A DNA stretch of 64,000 bases from NCBI GenBank assembly GCA_030248065.1, contig JASAMV010001590.1, forward strand, positions 62,001 through 126,000, given 5' to 3'. Position numbers and translations under genes: made by a program. Under the pieces are notes generated by a model that worked only from the letters and a program-made list of their open reading frames with translations, was not told the DNA's origin and did no database searches. Of the stretch, positions 15,001 to 25,700 are shown piece by piece. Position 1 is the first letter of the stretch; each line of letters starts with the position of its first letter. Origin of the DNA: Rhynchonema sp. JSB1_4. Its lineage: Eukaryota; Nematoda; Chromadorea; Monhysterida; Xyalidae.

Positions 15001-15802
15001 TTCGCGATACTTTCCAGGTTATCGAAGCTCAACAACGAAAAATCGCTCTGTTGGCAAACACCAATGACCGACTGAACACGGATCTCACACGCGTATTGTA
15101 TCACAGTCAAGAATCTCTCGATAGGCGAGTGTGTAGAATTATACATCGTAATGTGCACTGTCTGAAGCTACAAACGGTTTCAGCGCATCACTTCTGGCCA
15201 CTCCACCACTTGGCGCCAAACTGAATGGCAATGTGATGCACCAATCAGCGTACAACAAACTGGATAGTGACCAATCATCGACGTGCTCCTCGGTCGCTAC
15301 GACCAATAGCAAAGCCGATAGCACACTGGGTGTGATGACGCCTGAGCAGACGCCTCTTAATGGTGTGTTTTCTTCAAATACTAGAATTTTATCAAACTGT
15401 AAACAAATTCTCACTATTTTCATTGATCTCTCGGGAGGGGGTTCTTTTCAAGCTCACAAGATATTCCGTAATGTGGTGTATTGAGTGTCCTGAAAACCAA
15501 TGTATCGTGTGGGATTTTCGCACATATTTGTGAGCGTCATTTTTTCGCACAATATTTGTGGTTTTCACGCACATTTTCGCACTGATTACCCGCTTTCAGG
15601 CCACGCCGGTGTGTCACGTCGAGCCAACGGTCATATGAAATCGACCGTCACTCCGCCGCGTCTGGCCGACATCGACAGCTCGTCGACCGATGCCGATGAT
15701 CTGAGCAGTGTATCGAGCACAATCGACAGGAAGGAGCAGACGAAAAATAAATTGACAAAGAACGAGACGCGCGCCAGTATCGTCATTGTGGACCCGGTCT
15801 GA
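1..15802 (+). CDS. gap-2: RasGAP protein, GAP-2/SynGAP/DAB2IP-like (5' partial)
   Basis: A Ras GTPase-activating protein that would stimulate GTP hydrolysis by Ras at membranes. Predicted exons: <1-76, 7294-7494, 7713-7853, 8098-8309, 8527-8634, 8698-8840, 8916-9014, 9091-9230, 9576-9768, 10092-10276, 10406-10568, 10707-10922, 11200-11526, 12621-12845, 13128-13246, 13348-13562, 13982-14293, 14519-14732, 14816-14948, 15018-15124, 15184-15362, 15600-15802. All phases agree through to the TGA. Exon 1 ends a PH domain ([16 protein letters not shown]). Exons 2-4 hold a C2 domain ([13 protein letters not shown]). The RasGAP domain runs from about 8240 to 9768. It has the arginine-finger segment [14 protein letters not shown] and the FLRFLCPAI motif. 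The tail is Ser/Pro/Gln-rich with SGYHSSQSS, then a coiled coil at 14640-15120. The 5' end lies outside the window. The donor after exon 20 is uncertain: GC at 15125 or GT at 15131. Family assignment is very confident; a few tail exons are less so. Confidence 0.93.
77..7293 (+). other. 7.2 kb intron of the gap-2-like gene
   Basis: This runs from the donor gtaagc after the PH exon to the acceptor ttcattgcag before the C2 exon, and joins the codon tg|t. I see no convincing coding exon, only short AT-rich open frames without domain features. It holds one inverted-repeat element (2331-2700) and a small GC-rich hairpin-prone stretch near 2701-2790. Alternative first exons of the gene could lie here, but I cannot show one. 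Confidence 0.8.
2331..2700. mobile_element. Inverted-repeat element (MITE-like) in gap-2 intron 1
   Basis: The two ends are imperfect inverted repeats of roughly 120 bp. The left end reads through ggcatggtaca, tatagtccgtcc, agctcatg and ctctttcatt. The complement of the right end gives the same blocks in the same order, with small differences. The middle is AT-rich and has no coding potential. No clear target-site duplication was found, so the superfamily is unknown. Confidence 0.7.
11579..12297. mobile_element. hAT-like non-autonomous DNA transposon, copy A
   Basis: A 719 bp element in a gap-2 intron. Its termini are CAGGGTTG (11579-11586) and CAACCCTG (12290-12297), an exact 8 bp inverted pair that extends imperfectly inward through A/T-rich sequence. 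It is flanked by a perfect 8 bp direct repeat GGAAAGGG (11571-11578 and 12298-12305). An 8 bp duplication together with a CAGGG terminus is typical of the hAT superfamily. No transposase is encoded. A second copy lies at 17846-18439. Confidence 0.88.
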
Positions 15803-17845
15803 GACCGGCCCTGACCACCGCCGTGGTCCGACTAACAACAGAACCTGCGCACACAAATGTGATTTTTTTCCTCCACTTTTGTTCATTTGCCGTGGTGTCT
15901 ATAAATTATAAATGTTGCACAATGCTACCTATACATATATTATATTTATTATTGGTGTTCTTATTACGATGCTGCCTTGATTCTGTATTTTATCTGTTTT
16001 ATTTGCACAATACGCGGATTTTCTGCATTTCGTGTTTTTGTTTTTGTTTTTTCACAGAATGTATGTAAAATACACTCGACTTTAAAACCATTATGAAACT
16101 GCTGCTGTAAGAGCAAGTAAGGGTGTGAGTTGTCTGTTCCTATACCTCACATCAGGATGTGTTCCTCTCAATTAAACACAAACTGCACATAATCATGTAA
16201 AATTCCACAAATGTGGTTGCTTTACCAAGTTGACTAACTTATGGTTTGGTTTTACGATGCCCCTTGAAGTTATTTGACTGTGATCCAAGTCTGTCTTAAC
16301 GTAATAACGTATACGTTTCTCTGTTGTGTTTCGGACGCAAGTTTCAACTGTTATCCTTAAGTTTTCGAGCATAACATGGAGAATTGCTCAGTAACAATGT
16401 TTTGACACATTTTCTGAACGATTTTGGTTGCTCGGAATTACACATTCACATTGTGGTACAAAATCGCACATTCTTTTCGTGAGATGTACATACTGTTGTA
16501 GGTAGTGAGTGAAACAATTATTGTATTCCACCAATCAGAGCTTTATTATTGTTTTATGAATATAATAACGTGCACCAGAATGAAAAATAAAACACTCGTT
16601 TCTATTTGTGTTCACTACAAAAAGAAAATTGTTAAACAGGAGCAAACAGGAGCAATAAAAAAGTAAAAAGTAGCAAACGGGAGCAAACAAGATAAACTGC
16701 AGCAATGTTGCGTGTATCGCCCTGAGACAAGGTATAGAGTTGCCTTAATGCTTTGCCAACTGATGTTTCACGCCCCCTTATGTGTATACTGTACATACAG
16801 ATGCGAGTACATGGATGCACGGGCTACATGTATCGTCGACATCGATCGCTGTTTGGTTGCTGATCTGGCTGGTCACGTGATCAGGCTGTGCTCGACAAAC
16901 GAACAATCGCCCAGAAAAAGTACCATTGAAGCACCACACAAACACCAGGCTCACCCCCAGTGCCCATTGCAGCACAACTCAAATTGCACGACGAACAATC
17001 GAGCACACTGTTGGACAAAGAAAACTAGTCGTTCCTGTCTACGTGGTGAGAATGCGCACCTGAATTTAAAAATCACCGGACACAAATTCCACACTCGCAC
17101 TCAGGGATTGCGCCACAAATGTCGCAATCAATACGTTGGTTTCTCCCTGCTGTAATTTTGGTGTTTAGATGCATAATGATTCCTCACTTGTGAACAGATA
17201 AAGCCAAAAATGTATGTTTTTGTGCATATTTAGGGAATTCTATGGGTTGAGGTTGGAAAACTTAAAAAAAATTGGAAAAAATGTTTTTTACGTCTTTGCT
17301 CGCACTGTGTTTGTCGGCGATGTTTCGCGGCCGTGTTGCAATGTTGCAGTCACTACATCAGCCGTTCAGATTCAACGATCACCGACAAATCGACAAAACA
17401 ACCCCAAATCCGTCAACTCCGACTCGCGACATCGTGTTTAGCGCACTACTAAATAAGAGACGAACACATTGCAGATTGCGGAAATCATCGGACACGACCG
17501 AGGGACAGGGGTACGAAAAGGTAGCAAATTAATAAAACATGACAAAAACAGACACTTCCTTACGCTCATTTCGATTCATGGAAAAAGGTCAAACCTGATA
17601 TCAATCCATCACAATCAAGCAAATCGACCAAGAAGTGGTGTTACCGAAAGCAACCGTGTGTGAACAGCAGACAGACATAAAGGGGACTTCAATATCACCT
17701 TTCATTCAGCAATTATTAACCATTTGTTTTCTATCATTTGCCATTATTCCAACAAGCCACCCCATTCTCCAACCTCCGATGGAGTTTGGCCTCAATGGCC
17801 GATTAATGGACTTGGCATCGCCAGTGGAGTCCGTTGTCAATACTC
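15803..17845. other. 3' flank of gap-2 and intergenic DNA
   Basis: There is no recognisable conserved gene here. A possible polyadenylation hexamer AATAAA is at 16586-16591, about 780 bp past the stop codon. One short open frame at 17281-17532 begins with a hydrophobic, signal-peptide-like stretch (MFFTSLLALCLSA), but it has no family resemblance and no supporting splice structure. Confidence 0.6.
17281..17532 (+). CDS. Possible small secreted peptide (weak)
   Basis: An 83-codon open frame starting MFFTSLLALCLSA and followed by a polar, Thr/Pro/Arg-containing region. The only support is the hydrophobic N-terminus after a methionine. There is no cysteine framework, no paralogue in the window and no promoter element that I can recognise. 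It could equally be a chance frame next to the hAT-like copy. Confidence 0.2.
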   Translation: MFFTSLLALCLSAMFRGRVAMLQSLHQPFRFNDHRQIDKTTPNPSTPTRDIVFSALLNKRRTHCRLRKSSDTTEGQGYEKVAN

Positions 17846-18439
17846 CAGGGTTGTTTCAAAAAAGTGGTTAATTAAAAAAAATTTAAAAAAAAATTTTCTT
17901 TTGAAACTCAGATTTTGCTTTTTTTTAATAAAAAAAGTTGCCCAAAATGGGCTGAAATGTCCAAAAATGGCCTTTTTCGAGGCAAAAAATTGGCACTTTT
18001 TTCTGTGGACGGGACAATTTTTCCAAAATCGCGCCTGCGGCGCCCTGTATTGTCCCCAAATCCGTACAGGGATGCGCGGGGCTGGTCTTTTATAGTGATG
18101 TGGCACCGATAATGTACTCCTGCATGCAACTACACATGTATATATGCAGGTATGGTGCAAAGCCGGGCGCGCAAAGTCGATCTGACACGCAAGATTTGGG
18201 CTGTAATCGATATTTTGATGGTCGTATATCAGATATTTGGCATTAGATGCATTAAAGTACGTTGTACAGCATGCTACAATATAGAGTAACATCGTTAGTG
18301 AACATCAACCTCACACTGGTCGGAGACCATAGAATCTGCACAATACTACCGGGTGTCACCGCACAAGTTGGGTCTCAGGCGAAAATTTTTCAATTTTTGA
18401 AAAGTATGTTGCATCGATTTCATTTATCCTGAAACGTCG
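17846..18439. mobile_element. hAT-like non-autonomous transposon, copy B (right-truncated)
   Basis: Nearly the same sequence as copy A, from its CAGGGTTG terminus through the shared internal blocks (gcgcctgcggcgccctgtattg, in both copies) to cctgaaacgtcg. The last 115 bp or so and the right terminal repeat are missing, so the copy ends abruptly against unrelated DNA. It lies downstream of the gap-2 stop codon. Confidence 0.85.
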
Positions 18440-18640
18440 GTGTGCTTGCACACTTGGTTTTACCAAGTTAATTCATCTTTTGAACCCAAACTCCTGCAAC
18501 ACGTACAGTATGCGTGTCCACTCGGTTGTGTAATACCGAGCTGAATTTTTCTTCAAGTTTTTGAAGCCGAACTGCTACAACGCGTGCAGCGTGCTTGGGA
18601 ACTTGGTTTTGCCAAGTTGGTTTATTTTTTGCCCTGCAGT
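18437..18640. repeat. Degenerate tandem repeat, about 70-80 bp unit
   Basis: Three diverged units each carry a block like gtgcttg..acttggttttgccaagttggtt followed by a gaacc/gaagccgaactgctacaacgcgtgcag-like block. The first unit starts next to the truncated hAT-like copy. The units differ at many positions, so this is an old duplication. Confidence 0.45.
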
Positions 18641-18973
18641 TGGCGTATTTTTTTCCACGTTTGCTTTTCACCATTTTTTTCTTAGAGCGGACTGCTCCGT
18701 GAATACGCAAGAAAAGGGAACATACATGTTCTGTATATGTTTGAGACAACGGAACCCAGGTCCTAATGCACATTACAAACAGAATACATCTTGTTGACCA
18801 CAATGAACATGAAGCAAGCATAGAATTTCTTAAATTTACGTGTTGCTTCCCACCAGCAAAAACAGAAGAGCCCACCAACTTTGAATCACAAGCAAAATCA
18901 ATTAGACATCACGATGAGGCATAAAATGTAACACAGGTGTAAAAATTTTCTCCTGAAGACGCACTCAGGATCT

Positions 18974-21385
18974 CTAGAGATCAGCTTCACAGATGAACGC
19001 TCCAATTTCGTGGCAGCCGAACGAACGATAACGAAACCCACGGCGAGTGTAGGCCAGTCGGGCACATTTCTTTCCATATTCTGGTTGTTGGTGATCCCAC
19101 AACAAATCGTTGTATCCGGCTGCAAACAAGTACCTAACCGTTTGTATCAGGTTGAGCTAAAAGTCACTCCCTCAGGAATCCAAGAGTGATTTTAGCTAAA
19201 AAAGTCCGTTTTTAGCACCTTTGAAGGCGATGATCAGTTCTAGCGAACGCGCACCTGGTGTGTATCGGGACAATCTGTCGGTTTTCCACTTCCAGACGCC
19301 ACGTTGTTCAATCAGGCCAACCCAGAACGAACTGCCCTCATTCATTTGATGCATTTTGAATCGTACGTTTAACAGCCAATCAAGCAGCGGTTGCAGAATA
19401 TGGCGTGAGTTGATGTGTGCGAGATGAACGGTGCTGCCCAGCTGAAAATTGGGCTGGTACATTGATCCAGGTGGCCTTCATTTGAAATGTAAATGTATAC
19501 ATTTTTTTCAAAAATAGTCCTTAAACAATTTTATCCAACCAGTGACCTCAGTTTTACTCAACACAATTATGGCTATTCGATCTTAGCCTCAACAGCATGA
19601 GTGCGTGTTGTGGAGTTTCAAGCAGAATCCTATTTTGTTCCAACCTTCTTGCAACTGGCTTCCGCAGCGTGGAAGCTTCCATAACCGTCCCAAATTCCGT
19701 GAATGAAACATTTGTTGTGAATTACTTTGGTCGCCTTGCCCAGTGCTATTCGCTCACATTGACGTTCTGATGTTTCACCGTAACTGTGTTGCTCTAGAAC
19801 GATCATACTTGCCCTTTGCTCTTTTCATGAAAGTGTTACTATGTTTGTCCAATGATGGACAAAGAGGTGTCAGATTTTGACAAGAGACATTGTAATTGAA
19901 CGGTGACCCTTGACACTTCAAAACCTCTTGCGAAAAAAGTTCCTCTCGTTTGCTCGAGATTCAATCTCTGTTCTTCCGCGTGACCAGAACAACGGCCCCA
20001 GTTTTATGGATGACCTAGATTCGAGTCCCAGACGAAGGGGTCAACTTTTCGTTCACAAGGGAATGTTGTGTGCATACTTCTGTAGCTAACCTACACTTTG
20101 CATATGTTGACATCCGAATATACGTTCACTGTCGTTAAGGATGCAGTTACTTTACGATCAAAGTCAAAATGACAAAGACCTACGCGGGCACTCATGGTGT
20201 CTCACACATTCGCGTTGCGGCGTTCGGTAGTAATTTGGAAAACACGTGCACGACGGAACACCCAGATGTGCGGTGTAGATGTCTTGTTGATGTCGACATA
20301 TTTGTTCCGTGCACGGGCTTTGCGCGCAAGGCTGTTCGTTCGCGCGTTGGCACGTTGTCACTGATGATGCCGGGGCCACGAATGAGTTCGCGTCCACCGT
20401 TCCTGGTTGCGAGGATTACATATTTTGCTCTCCGGTTTTCGACAGCAAGATTGGACCATGTACCAACTCAGCATTATCCACAAACCATGGCATGAACTGG
20501 GATATACGCATTGATCGCCTTGTCTAGCCAGCGTCGGTTTGCATGCGCATTTGACTCCATTGCGGTTGGTGTAGGTCGGAAGCCGTCCGTGATGGCCACA
20601 CTGCAGTTCAACACAGCGAGCTCGGTGGCGACATTCAAGTTCGGTTGTTGTATGACATTTGGGGCCTGCGAGGGTCACACACGACCGTTGGAATGTCGAA
20701 CTCATCAAAAACGCACCTTCAAACAATAAGTGTAAGCCTCTGCTAACTTATTGCAGACGTACCTGCGTTGCACGTCAACGATGTGAACAGGATATTGTCA
20801 TACTGCCGACCTGCGTGGTAGTTGGCGGCGAAAACGTCACTGCTGGCCACGTTGAACAGTGTGCATTGTCGACTGACGTGCACGACAACCGCAACACATG
20901 GGCAGAAAACCGACATAAAAATATGACGGGTGCCGATTGAACATTTCGGTTGTTTTATTGCTTTTAGAAGCGAGAATTCTCGGCGAAGCAAAGCCAAAAA
21001 CATTTTTAAATAGAAATTGGCCAGTTGTGCGAGGGCAACCGCTTTCCATCTCAATTAGTACACCATTATGTTTACTGTTTCTGGGATTCAGTTCACCATT
21101 TCCCTCTATGTTGCGGTTCTAGTGCACGTTTTCTGTTTGAAGGTCCCGGCGCTGCAAAATTAGGGCCGTTGCAGAAAAAACTGCCGTACAAAAAGTTTTG
21201 GGCCAAATTTTTCACGCTTAGAAGCAAGGCGATATGGACCAACTTGCAGCCGTCTGCCATTGCGCATTCCCTCTTGCATGCATCGTACGTTGCCAAGTAC
21301 AGGGGCTTGAGTGCTATCATTCTCACAGTGGCATTCGGGTACTCGAGGCAAAATTGACCGCCGATAGATTCAACGGCTACATGCC
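18974..21385 (-). CDS. Secreted PAN-TIL-C-type lectin protein, paralogue C
   Basis: Predicted exons (5' to 3'): 21244-21385 (PAN-like N half, C-x3-C motif CKREC), an unresolved exon, 20763-20960 (PAN-like end, RQCTLFNV), 20486-20665 (TIL-like), 20184-20358 (TIL-like), 19645-19766, 19255-19441 and 18974-19119 (C-type lectin domain). The lectin shows FWVGL, WKW and a terminal ICEADL stop. TIL exons are phase 1 at both ends. The lectin exons enter in phase 1, then join in phases 0 and 1, exactly as in the two upstream paralogues. No signal-peptide exon was found, and the joint between the PAN-like halves is not resolved. The domains fit a secreted, disulphide-rich adhesive or carbohydrate-binding protein; the ligand is unknown. 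Confidence 0.8.
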
Positions 21386-21422
21386 CTGGAGGATTTAGGG
21401 AATTTTGGGGTCCGGGAATCAT

Positions 21423-22798
21423 GTATTAGGTATGTATTATTATGACATTCTCCACCATTGCAAAAGTAGTCAGCGGATGTCAGAGCAGGGTTCCATCAAG
21501 CAACAATAGCGCTTGTTCAAGAAACTACATAATGTAGTTTAATCCAGCGGCTGAAATATTAAGCATCGAGAATTTTAATCGACAAACGAACCGAAACTCG
21601 ATAAGACGATCACGATGGTTTGGATCAGCATGGTTGAATTTTCTTGAAGTGAATAGTTGGACTCGGATTATGGTGCGCTTTGCTGCGTTCGCCCGAAATG
21701 ATTACGATACCAACATACCACACTGCGATTGCCTTCAGGCTAGCTTAATTTAAATTCGTGCTCTGGGAGCACAAGAACATTCACTATTGAATTTGATATG
21801 CTTTTACCATCAACACGGTTGGCTCGTAGTATAATATCATTGCGATTGTACTTTTAGAACCAATGCATTTCAAAAGAGTTAAAACCAAAGTTTGAAACAA
21901 CTTTCACAATGAGATAAGATGCCCGATGCCCATCAAATCAGTCACTTTAACGTTGTATGTCCATATGTATACCTAGATTGGAATTTCTCAAGTTATACAC
22001 ACATCTGCATCCGATAAATAACTTTACATCCTAAAATGACATGCCAGCAACGTCATTTTACTGAAAGCGATTGTTCATTTGAACAGAAAGGACAGGATAT
22101 GTCCGGCAAATCGGGCATCTGGGACCGCCAACGCCTACTCCGCAAATAAAAGGTCGTCGTGGGATTTTTTGAAATAAGGTGGACCACAATGCCACAGGAA
22201 CAACGGGAATTCTTCTTTCTGTCGGCAAGTGGCCATAATAAAGAATGCCGAAGCGGGTTTCAAACATACAAGCCAAATGTAAAATGTGTTCCTAGTCTGA
22301 AAGATCTACATATGTGCATATCTCAATAATAATGACCACCAACCACGTCGACAAGGTAATCGGTTACTCTGCTATTGCAAACGTTTCCCACATCTGGCCG
22401 CTTATTTGTTATGTGGTAGGCTCTGCCGTGGCACTGGAAGTTCCAGATAGTATTCAAATCAGTTGCAGAAGAAGGCTACTTTTTGGCGAAGCTTTCAACC
22501 ACTTTTTCAAAACGATTTCTGCCCCCAAACAACAAAAATGCATGATGCGTGTATCGCTACTCACCAGAAGTTAAGTGCTAAAATGGATTGGAATTGAGTG
22601 GGATGTACCGAGATCACCGAGAATAATCCACGCTTTTATCGGTGAACAAGAAGTATAACCATTAACGTCAACACTGTGACCGTCTTTGACAAAATTGTGG
22701 TCATGTTCTAAAATGACTACTTCCAAACAATATAATTTGCTTATTTATCTCTGCACAAATTTTCAGATCCCAATCGCTTTTTACACCATGAATTGCTT
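21423..22798. other. Interval between paralogues C and B
   Basis: No domain-bearing frame is visible. The first exon of paralogue C (signal peptide) should lie here on the minus strand. I looked for an ATG plus hydrophobic stretch ending at a phase 1 donor, as seen in paralogues A and B, and did not find a convincing one. Confidence 0.55.
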
Positions 22799-25700
22799 TT
22801 ACAAATCAATTTCACAGATGTACGCGCCCGGGGTGTTGCAATCGAAAGCAACATTGCGCAGATCGCGTTGTGTCGTCACGAGCAGACGAGAACACGACTT
22901 GTAACCGTGTCTCATCGGTTCACCTTGCTGCCAATTTAGCTGGTCGGCCGTGGCTGAATGGAGCGTTCTGAATCTGTTCTCTTTTGTGATTGAACACATC
23001 AAAATCGCTAACGAATGTTGTTCGGTTTTTTTTAGTTCTTGGGCACCACCGGCACATGTGCTGTCTAACGCGCCACTACATGAGCACGCCGGAAAGTTGA
23101 CAGATAGTGCATACCCTGACCCCGCCGCTGTGAGCCTGCTCCCCATTTACCGAAACGGCCTACGGCTCAGATGTTGGCTCGGCAGGTTGGACCCCAAGAG
23201 TTGTCAAACACTGCAAGACAGGATGGGTCACACACAAACAACTTGACATTGTATGCACGGCTAACATTACAGTGATCAACGCAAATGGTCAAATCACTTC
23301 GTCAACTCACAGCATAGTAGGCACATGGCATTCGGGTGAGTTCAAGCCTCTACAATGCGAGTTGACCACTTGATTTGACCACTTGAGTTGACCAGTGTGA
23401 TGTAAGCACGGGGCGCGCCGTTCAGTTGCAATCACCAACACCAACAACAACAATGCTTTCCTCTGTTTCCTGACTTGATGGGCTAATCCCCATACAAAGA
23501 CAGTGTTGTTTCCCAAGCTTTCCATGAAGTTCACCGAACCTGTTGGGAAGTTGCTCATCGACCGATCCACCCATTTCCATTGGCCCTGCAGGTAGTAGAG
23601 CGAGACCCAGAACGAGCTGATGCCGAATTTCAGCGCCTTTGTCGGGTCCGCAAATCGTGCACCTTTCAGCCAAGTGAGCATTTTGGGCAGTTGCGATTTC
23701 GATTTGATCCAGGAGAGACGACCGTCAAACTGAAAACAGCTTCGCGATTGATTCAAATCTTGAATGAATGATGTTCAATCAATCAAGCTTCTGTGGTTTC
23801 TGCTACTTTTTTGCATTTCGTCATAGCGGCCATCATCCCCAAATGTTGCGTGTGCATGTCGTGGAAGAAGCACGAGCCGTTGATGTACTTAGCCGTGGCT
23901 GTCTTTGCCTTGCGAGTCACCATTTGTTCGCACTTCAGTTGGAATTCTTCATCCGGATCTGCAAAAACATGATCATTTGTGTGACTGTGGCTGAAAAAGA
24001 CTACAGTAGTTGAGAATTTTTATGGATGTTTGACCTTTACACGCATGATTCACCACACAGTCGTTGGCTTTGTTGCGCAGTAGACCTTGACAGACGCAGT
24101 CGCCTCGGTTGCGGGTGGTTGCATCCGTTGGCCGATCGCAACTGAACTCGTAGCATTTGTACTGTGCGCACGGCGTTTCGTTCTTGAAGCGGCACTGCTT
24201 GTTGCCGGCTGGCAAAAGAGAAGTGTTTAACCGTGAAGGACCCATTGGGCACAGGGTGTCATCAGGTCGGATCTGCTTCACTCTCTCCCTTTCTCCATCC
24301 GCAAAGTCTTCGCAGTCACTGTGTGTAGATACATATGTATACATACTTGTGCAAGTGCTTTGCGGCACACAAACGCCATTGGCGTTTCGTTTGTATGTCG
24401 CCTTGCATGCGCAGGCGGTCATCTGAATCGAATTGTACCCTTGCGATTCACACTTTGGTTCACTGCATGTGGAGGATGCACATCGCTCTTCGTTTGGTGT
24501 GGGACAAGCAGTTGCTACAATCAGAACTTGAAAACATGGTGTAGGTATGGGCTACTAGTAATGTCGTCAAATCATGTCGTCACGTTTGGCGTCAAACCAC
24601 GCCTGCATTATTTTCGCGCTCATTCGGGGCTCATGTATCGACGACTTTATTTGCCGACATGATTTGACTACAAAATTATCAGCCGGTAATTGCGCATTCA
24701 GGCTGATGTGCACAAGAGGGTCACACTTGAGCAGGTCGTTTCTGGCACGCAGGCGCCGCTGGAATTTCGTTTGTGTTTCGGCTGGCAAGTACATGCTCCC
24801 TTCGACACCGTGTTGGAGCCTTGCGAATCGCACTTTGCTTCAGAACATGTGATGGGAGTACAGCGGACCTCATTCGATTTTGGACATTTGCTTGCTGAAA
24901 CGCTAATGTATAGATGCAGCTGCAGTTCCATAAGCTCAAGTGTCAAAGTCCTGATGTAATAAATCTGACTTATGCAGGTTGCCTCCGGCACGCAGACGTT
25001 GTTGGCATTTCGCTTGAAAGTCGGCTTGCACGTACATCCAGCCTTTGCCACACTGTTGGCACCAAATGATTCGCACTTTTTCTCGCTACACATTTGAACT
25101 GTGCAGCGGTGTTCGTTTTGTTTGGCACAACTTGATGCTAAAAGGCGAATATTTAGTCAAATTATGGTAAATGTCATGTATTTCGGTGTTGCTCAAAAGC
25201 ATCACTAACTCAGGCAAACGACTTCCGGTGCGCAGACACCATCATCTTTACGTTTGTGTTGCGGTTTGCACGTGCACTGTCCTTTCGAGACGGTCTTCTG
25301 ACCCGGGGCGTCACAGCGGTTTTCAGTGCAACTGGCTGTTGCGCAGATCATCTCAGACGCCTTGCATTTAACCGGCTCTGCAACACAATAGCTGGAGTTG
25401 TTTTGCTGGCTGGCTCAATGCTTCTTCTCGATTTTGTTTGGCAACGCGGACATTCAAACTGATGCATGTCAAACGACTGTCATAAAGACCCACCAGAGCA
25501 CGCGACAACGCAGTTGGGCTCCACCATTGATTTTCGCTTGAAACCTGCCTTGCACACACATTGCGATTTCTTCTTTGTCGTTTGAAGGGGGAAATTGCAG
25601 TTATGCTCTGGACACTGGTCGCTGGTGCAGACTTGTTCATTGGTTCCCTTGCATGTTACTGGTGGCGCTGGGATGGTAGGCAGAGGGGCAACTGCAAAAA

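Noticed and set aside
16712..17155. 147-codon plus-strand frame
   Set aside because: No recognisable domain or plausible signal sequence, and its codon and amino-acid make-up looks like random intergenic DNA.
19196..19254. Extension of the lectin exon of paralogue C to the donor at 19218
   Set aside because: Paralogues A and B splice right after the WKW block in phase 1. The donor at 19254 matches that position and gives the normal lectin length.
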